Notes under the pieces: model-generated
Seen by the model: only the letters and a program-made list of their open reading frames with translations
Told to the model about the DNA's origin: nothing
Database searches by the model: none
Part shown: positions 44,433 through 47,126 of the stretch, one piece after another
Layout of the letters: each line of letters begins with the position of its first letter
How positions within the stretch are numbered: position 1 is the first letter of the stretch
DNA from: an uncultured Gammaproteobacteria bacterium
GTDB lineage: Bacteria; Pseudomonadota; Gammaproteobacteria; DRLM01
DNA length: 47,126 nt
Direction of reading: 5' to 3'
Assembly (NCBI GenBank): GCA_947259075.1
Contig: CAMYKQ010000057.1
Span: forward strand, 199,246 to 246,371
Made by a program: the position numbers and the translations under genes

Positions 44433-45899
44433 TCAAGTCAGCAGCGGCAAGGTGAATGTGAAAGTGGCGCCTTGGCCGGCCGTGCTCGTCACTCTGATGC
44501 TTTGTTGATGCAGCTCGATCACCCGTTTGGCAATCGCCAAACCCAGACCGGCGTGCCCTTTACCGCCGTCTTCATGATGCGCACGATAGAAACGGTCAAA
44601 GACGCGAGGCAGATCGGTTTCACTGATACCACAACCGCTATCGCTGATACTCACCAGGGCCCGCGCCGCGTCTTTCCGCAAGGACACGCGCACCCGGCCT
44701 CCTTGCGGCGTGTGTTCCAATGCATTCTCGATGAGATTCTCCAACACCCTCTCGATGAGGCCGATCTCCGCCAAGACCATGGGCGGCTCACCATCATATT
44801 CCATCGCAAGATCGACACCGCGCCGCTGCGCCTGTAATTGAAATTTTTGCACTACGTCTTGCGCCAATTCCGCCGGGGAAAAGACCTCGCAGCGCGGCGG
44901 CGTCTGCGCGGCATCCAGCTTCGCCAGTTCAAATAAATCCATAACCAAGCGCGTGAGACGGTCGCTCTGCCGCAAGGCGATGGTCAAATATTCATCACGG
45001 TCTTTCTCGCTCAGCGACGCCGCCTTGAGTTGCAGTGTTTCCAAATAGCCGCGCAATGAGGCCAGCGGCGTGCGTAAATCATGGGAGACCTGCGCCACCA
45101 ACTCACGGCGCAGCGCATCTTGCTGTTTCAACTCGCCGACTTGTTCAATAATGCGTTCCGCCATGTGATCGAAGGTTATGCCAAGACCATCGATCTCATC
45201 GGCCTTGGGCCGCCCGGCCTTGCCGTAAGGTTTATGCACGCTGAGATTGCTGAGACGAAAACCCTCCATCAAGGCCGACAGGCGATGTAAGCGGCGGGTG
45301 AGTACATGAAAGATCAACAGACCCGCTAGCAAACCGAATATCAAGCTAGCGGCGACGGCCAAACTGCTCAGCCGCAAAAAATAACTTTCCTTGATGGCAT
45401 TGTTGACCGCATCGTACTCCTCGCCTTGCAAGACGATGTACAAATAACCTTGCGGATGTTCGGCGGAAGGCACCGGCGTGACGGAAAATGCCTTGCGGAT
45501 ATCATGACTGCGCGGATCGTCGCCCAGGACTGGATAAGCCTCATCGCGTAAAAAGGCGTGTATCGGCTCCAAGGAAACGCGTTTGCGCTTGACCTTTCCC
45601 GGGTCAGCGGAATAGGAAAGGATATTGCCCTCAATATCCAGCAAATAGATTTCAATGCTCGGGTTGATGACCATGTATTGATGAAAGGTTTCCTTGAGTG
45701 AATCCTCGTTGAGCCGCCCCTGTTCGACGAGATTGCGATCCGCCACCAGATTGCGGGCGAGATCGCGGTTGAGTTGCTGATTCACCTCACCAAGATAGTG
45801 GCGCGTCGCCGATACGGTAATCAGCACATAGGTCAGACCGACAGAAAGCAGCAAAAGAAACAGGACTAAGGCGAGTTTGCCATACAGGGTGCGCAACAT
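44433..45899 (-). CDS. Sensor histidine kinase
   Basis: The 488-residue membrane kinase has two transmembrane helices (LALVLFLLLLSVGLTYVLI near residue 10-30, and LAVAASLIFGLLAGLLIFHVL at about 180-200) around a periplasmic sensor region of about 150 residues. A HAMP linker, HisKA (VAQVSHDLRTPLASLRGYLETL) and HATPase domain follow (NLIENALEHTPQGG, DSGCGIS, GHAGLGLAI). It is translated 2 bp after the response regulator gene and is its cognate kinase. The stimulus cannot be inferred. Confidence 0.93.
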   Translation of the reverse strand: MLRTLYGKLALVLFLLLLSVGLTYVLITVSATRHYLGEVNQQLNRDLARNLVADRNLVEQGRLNEDSLKETFHQYMVINPSIEIYLLDIEGNILSYSADPGKVKRKRVSLEPIHAFLRDEAYPVLGDDPRSHDIRKAFSVTPVPSAEHPQGYLYIVLQGEEYDAVNNAIKESYFLRLSSLAVAASLIFGLLAGLLIFHVLTRRLHRLSALMEGFRLSNLSVHKPYGKAGRPKADEIDGLGITFDHMAERIIEQVGELKQQDALRRELVAQVSHDLRTPLASLRGYLETLQLKAASLSEKDRDEYLTIALRQSDRLTRLVMDLFELAKLDAAQTPPRCEVFSPAELAQDVVQKFQLQAQRRGVDLAMEYDGEPPMVLAEIGLIERVLENLIENALEHTPQGGRVRVSLRKDAARALVSISDSGCGISETDLPRVFDRFYRAHHEDGGKGHAGLGLAIAKRVIELHQQSIRVTSTAGQGATFTFTLPLLT

Positions 45900-45901
45900 C
45901 G

Positions 45902-46612
45902 TCAGCCGCCCGCCTCGGTGAATTTATAGCCGACGCCCCACACCGTCAGCACATAACGCGCTTGAGCGGGGTCCGTTTCAATCTTGGCGCGCAGGCGATT
46001 GATATGCGAATTGACGGTGTGTTCATACCCGTCGTGACCGTAACCCCAAACCTGGTCGAGCAATTGATTGCGGCTGTAAACCCGGCCGGGATGGCGCGCG
46101 AAATACAAGAGCAGGTCGAATTCCTTGGCGGTGAGCGCGACCTCGCGCCCGCGCACGCTCACTTGACGCTTGGCGACATCGATCGCGAGCTCACCGAATA
46201 CCAGCCGCTCACATGATTCCACGGTTTCCGGCGCGGCGCGCATTGCCTCGACGCGGCGGAACAAGGCCTTTATCCGTGCCTGCAATTCCGGAATACTAAA
46301 AGGCTTGGTGAGATAGTCATCGGCACCGACCTCCAAACCCAACACCCGGTCAAGCTCGGTGGACTTGGCGGTGAGCATTAAAACCGGCACGTAACCGGGC
46401 ATGGCGCGCAATTTCTGACACAGCGCGAGGCCGTCCATCACCGGCAACATCAAGTCCAGAACCACTAAATCGAAATGCTCGTTTTGAAAGATTCGTAAGC
46501 CTTCCGCACCGTCGCGGGCGATAAGCGATTCGCACTCGATATCGCGCAGATGCAGCGCTACCAGCCGCGCGATATCGGCGTTGTCTTCGATGATGAGTAC
46601 CTTGCGAGTCAT
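45902..46612 (-). CDS. OmpR/PhoB-type response regulator
   Basis: The 236-residue regulator has a receiver domain (KVLIIEDNADIARL, phospho-acceptor in LVVLDLMLPVMDG, VLMLTAKS, GADDYLTKPF). A winged-helix DNA-binding domain (LTAKEFDLLLYFARHPGRVYSRNQLLDQVWG, then HINRLRAKIE) ends with VWGVGYKF. It forms an operon with the kinase gene immediately downstream. Confidence 0.95.
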   Translation of the reverse strand: MTRKVLIIEDNADIARLVALHLRDIECESLIARDGAEGLRIFQNEHFDLVVLDLMLPVMDGLALCQKLRAMPGYVPVLMLTAKSTELDRVLGLEVGADDYLTKPFSIPELQARIKALFRRVEAMRAAPETVESCERLVFGELAIDVAKRQVSVRGREVALTAKEFDLLLYFARHPGRVYSRNQLLDQVWGYGHDGYEHTVNSHINRLRAKIETDPAQARYVLTVWGVGYKFTEAGG

Positions 46613-46935
46613 ATGTTAGCTAATCCACCGTGCCGGACAATTCATAGCGCGGCCCTCCCGCGATTTTTCAGCGGAGATAGGGCTTCAACAAGTTTACGGG
46701 TAAGCAAATCGTCTAGCCAAGCTTAAAACCGCATGCGGAATAGCAATAGCCATTCAATCAGCTATTAAGCTATCGATCCGAGCCAGTACAGCTCTGATCG
46801 GAGCGTGGGAGAAGGACTGTCTTTACGTACTGGGTTAATAGCATCAATAAGAAGCGGTCTTGCATGAAGCTAGCGGAAATGCGCGCACCGGGGATCAAAT
46901 CCCGGTGCGCCTTCACGCAGGGCCGTGATACGCGA
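46613..46935. other. Intergenic region upstream of the two-component operon
   Basis: No gene is supported here. CGATCCGAG (46774-46782) and CTCTGATCG (46792-46800) form an imperfect inverted repeat that could be an operator or weak hairpin. The stretch should hold the promoter of the two-component operon on the minus strand. A hairpin at 46883-46910 is listed separately. Confidence 0.4.
46883..46910 (-). terminator. GC-rich hairpin after the last gene
   Basis: GCGCACCGGG (46883-46892) pairs with CCCGGTGCGC (46901-46910) in a perfect 10-bp stem with an 8-nt loop. It lies 26 bp after the stop of the truncated gene at 46936 on the minus strand. No U-run follows, so termination efficiency is uncertain. 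Confidence 0.55.
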
Positions 46936-47126
46936 TTACTTCACGGTCACGACTACCCGGGCCACTGGATTCAACCAACGGTGGACGCGGCTATCCACAT
47001 CACTGAAACCGCCGCTGGGGTCCATGTCGCCGAGATTACCGCGATGAATATGGACCGTGGCATTGCCGTCGGCGCCCGCCGCGCCCGTGGCGCCGCTGCC
47101 CCCGCCACCGCCCGGCGCCGCGGGAA
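46936..47126 (-). CDS. C-terminal fragment of a probable secreted spondin-like protein
   Basis: Only the last 63 codons are in the window; the start lies beyond 47126. The visible part is Gly/Ala-rich (PGGGGGSGATGAAGADG) followed by NATVHIHRGNLGD and SRVHRWLNPVARVVVTVK, then TAA. The ending W-x-NPVARV together with VHIHxG resembles the C-terminus of bacterial spondin-N-domain proteins, but this is from memory of the pattern and needs a profile search. The frame shows clean coding character up to the edge. Confidence 0.45.
   Translation of the reverse strand, partial: PAAPGGGGGSGATGAAGADGNATVHIHRGNLGDMDPSGGFSDVDSRVHRWLNPVARVVVTVK

Noticed and set aside
1-47126. tRNA, rRNA or CRISPR arrays
   Set aside because: No cloverleaf-like segments, rRNA motifs or regularly spaced repeats were recognised anywhere in the window.

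Overview
The window is a GC-rich proteobacterial chromosome segment, almost certainly from a gammaproteobacterium. The evidence is the order metG - rsxABCDGE - nth - DUF1841 with apbC divergent from the metG side, plus ybiT, yaeQ, yajD, gcvR, a deaD-type helicase and a DUF2288 gene. I cannot name the genus. No rRNA, tRNA or CRISPR array was seen.

Region 1 (1-9717) is an accessory block lying between the start of apbC (minus strand, cut by the window edge) and metG, genes that are usually direct divergent neighbours. It opens with a decayed IS200-type transposase. It then carries a two-partner secretion cassette: an exported protein of unknown family, a TpsA exoprotein with a filamentous-haemagglutinin-type secretion domain, its TpsB outer-membrane transporter, and a PAPS-dependent sulfotransferase 17 bp behind tpsB. 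A second exported protein, a diverged paralogue of the first, follows and ends at a clear bidirectional terminator. The arrangement suggests a surface or secreted protein system with a dedicated sulfation step, which is one of the two most interesting items here.

Region 2 (9718-18755) is housekeeping: methionyl-tRNA synthetase, the six-gene Rnf/Rsx electron-transport complex, endonuclease III, a DUF1841 protein and a DUF3465 protein. Region 3 (about 18760-21000) is an AT-richer island holding a retron-type locus: a strong promoter, a highly structured untranslated leader of about 310 nt, a 79-residue unknown protein, an XRE-type HTH protein and a reverse transcriptase with retron hallmarks (NAxxH, YVDD). 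This is the second main item.

Region 4 (21002-33919) holds a HIT protein, a 2OG-Fe(II) oxygenase, a two-gene exopolysaccharide unit (PgaC-like glycosyltransferase plus outer-membrane barrel), gcvR, a GNAT-histone deacetylase fusion, a YtkA-like lipoprotein, gloA, a 161-bp multi-palindrome element with terminal inverted repeats, argG, a GAF histidine kinase and a MASE1-PAS-GGDEF-EAL protein. Region 5 (33940-47126) holds an orphan membrane protein, a glycine-rich exported protein, a small ORF with a near-perfect Shine-Dalgarno, a stand-alone amylosucrase, a J-domain/GIY-YIG/HNH trio, a deaD-type RNA helicase, yaeQ, ybiT, a histone-H1-like protein, DUF2288, a PhoB/OmpR-type two-component system and the 3' end of a possible spondin-like secreted protein.
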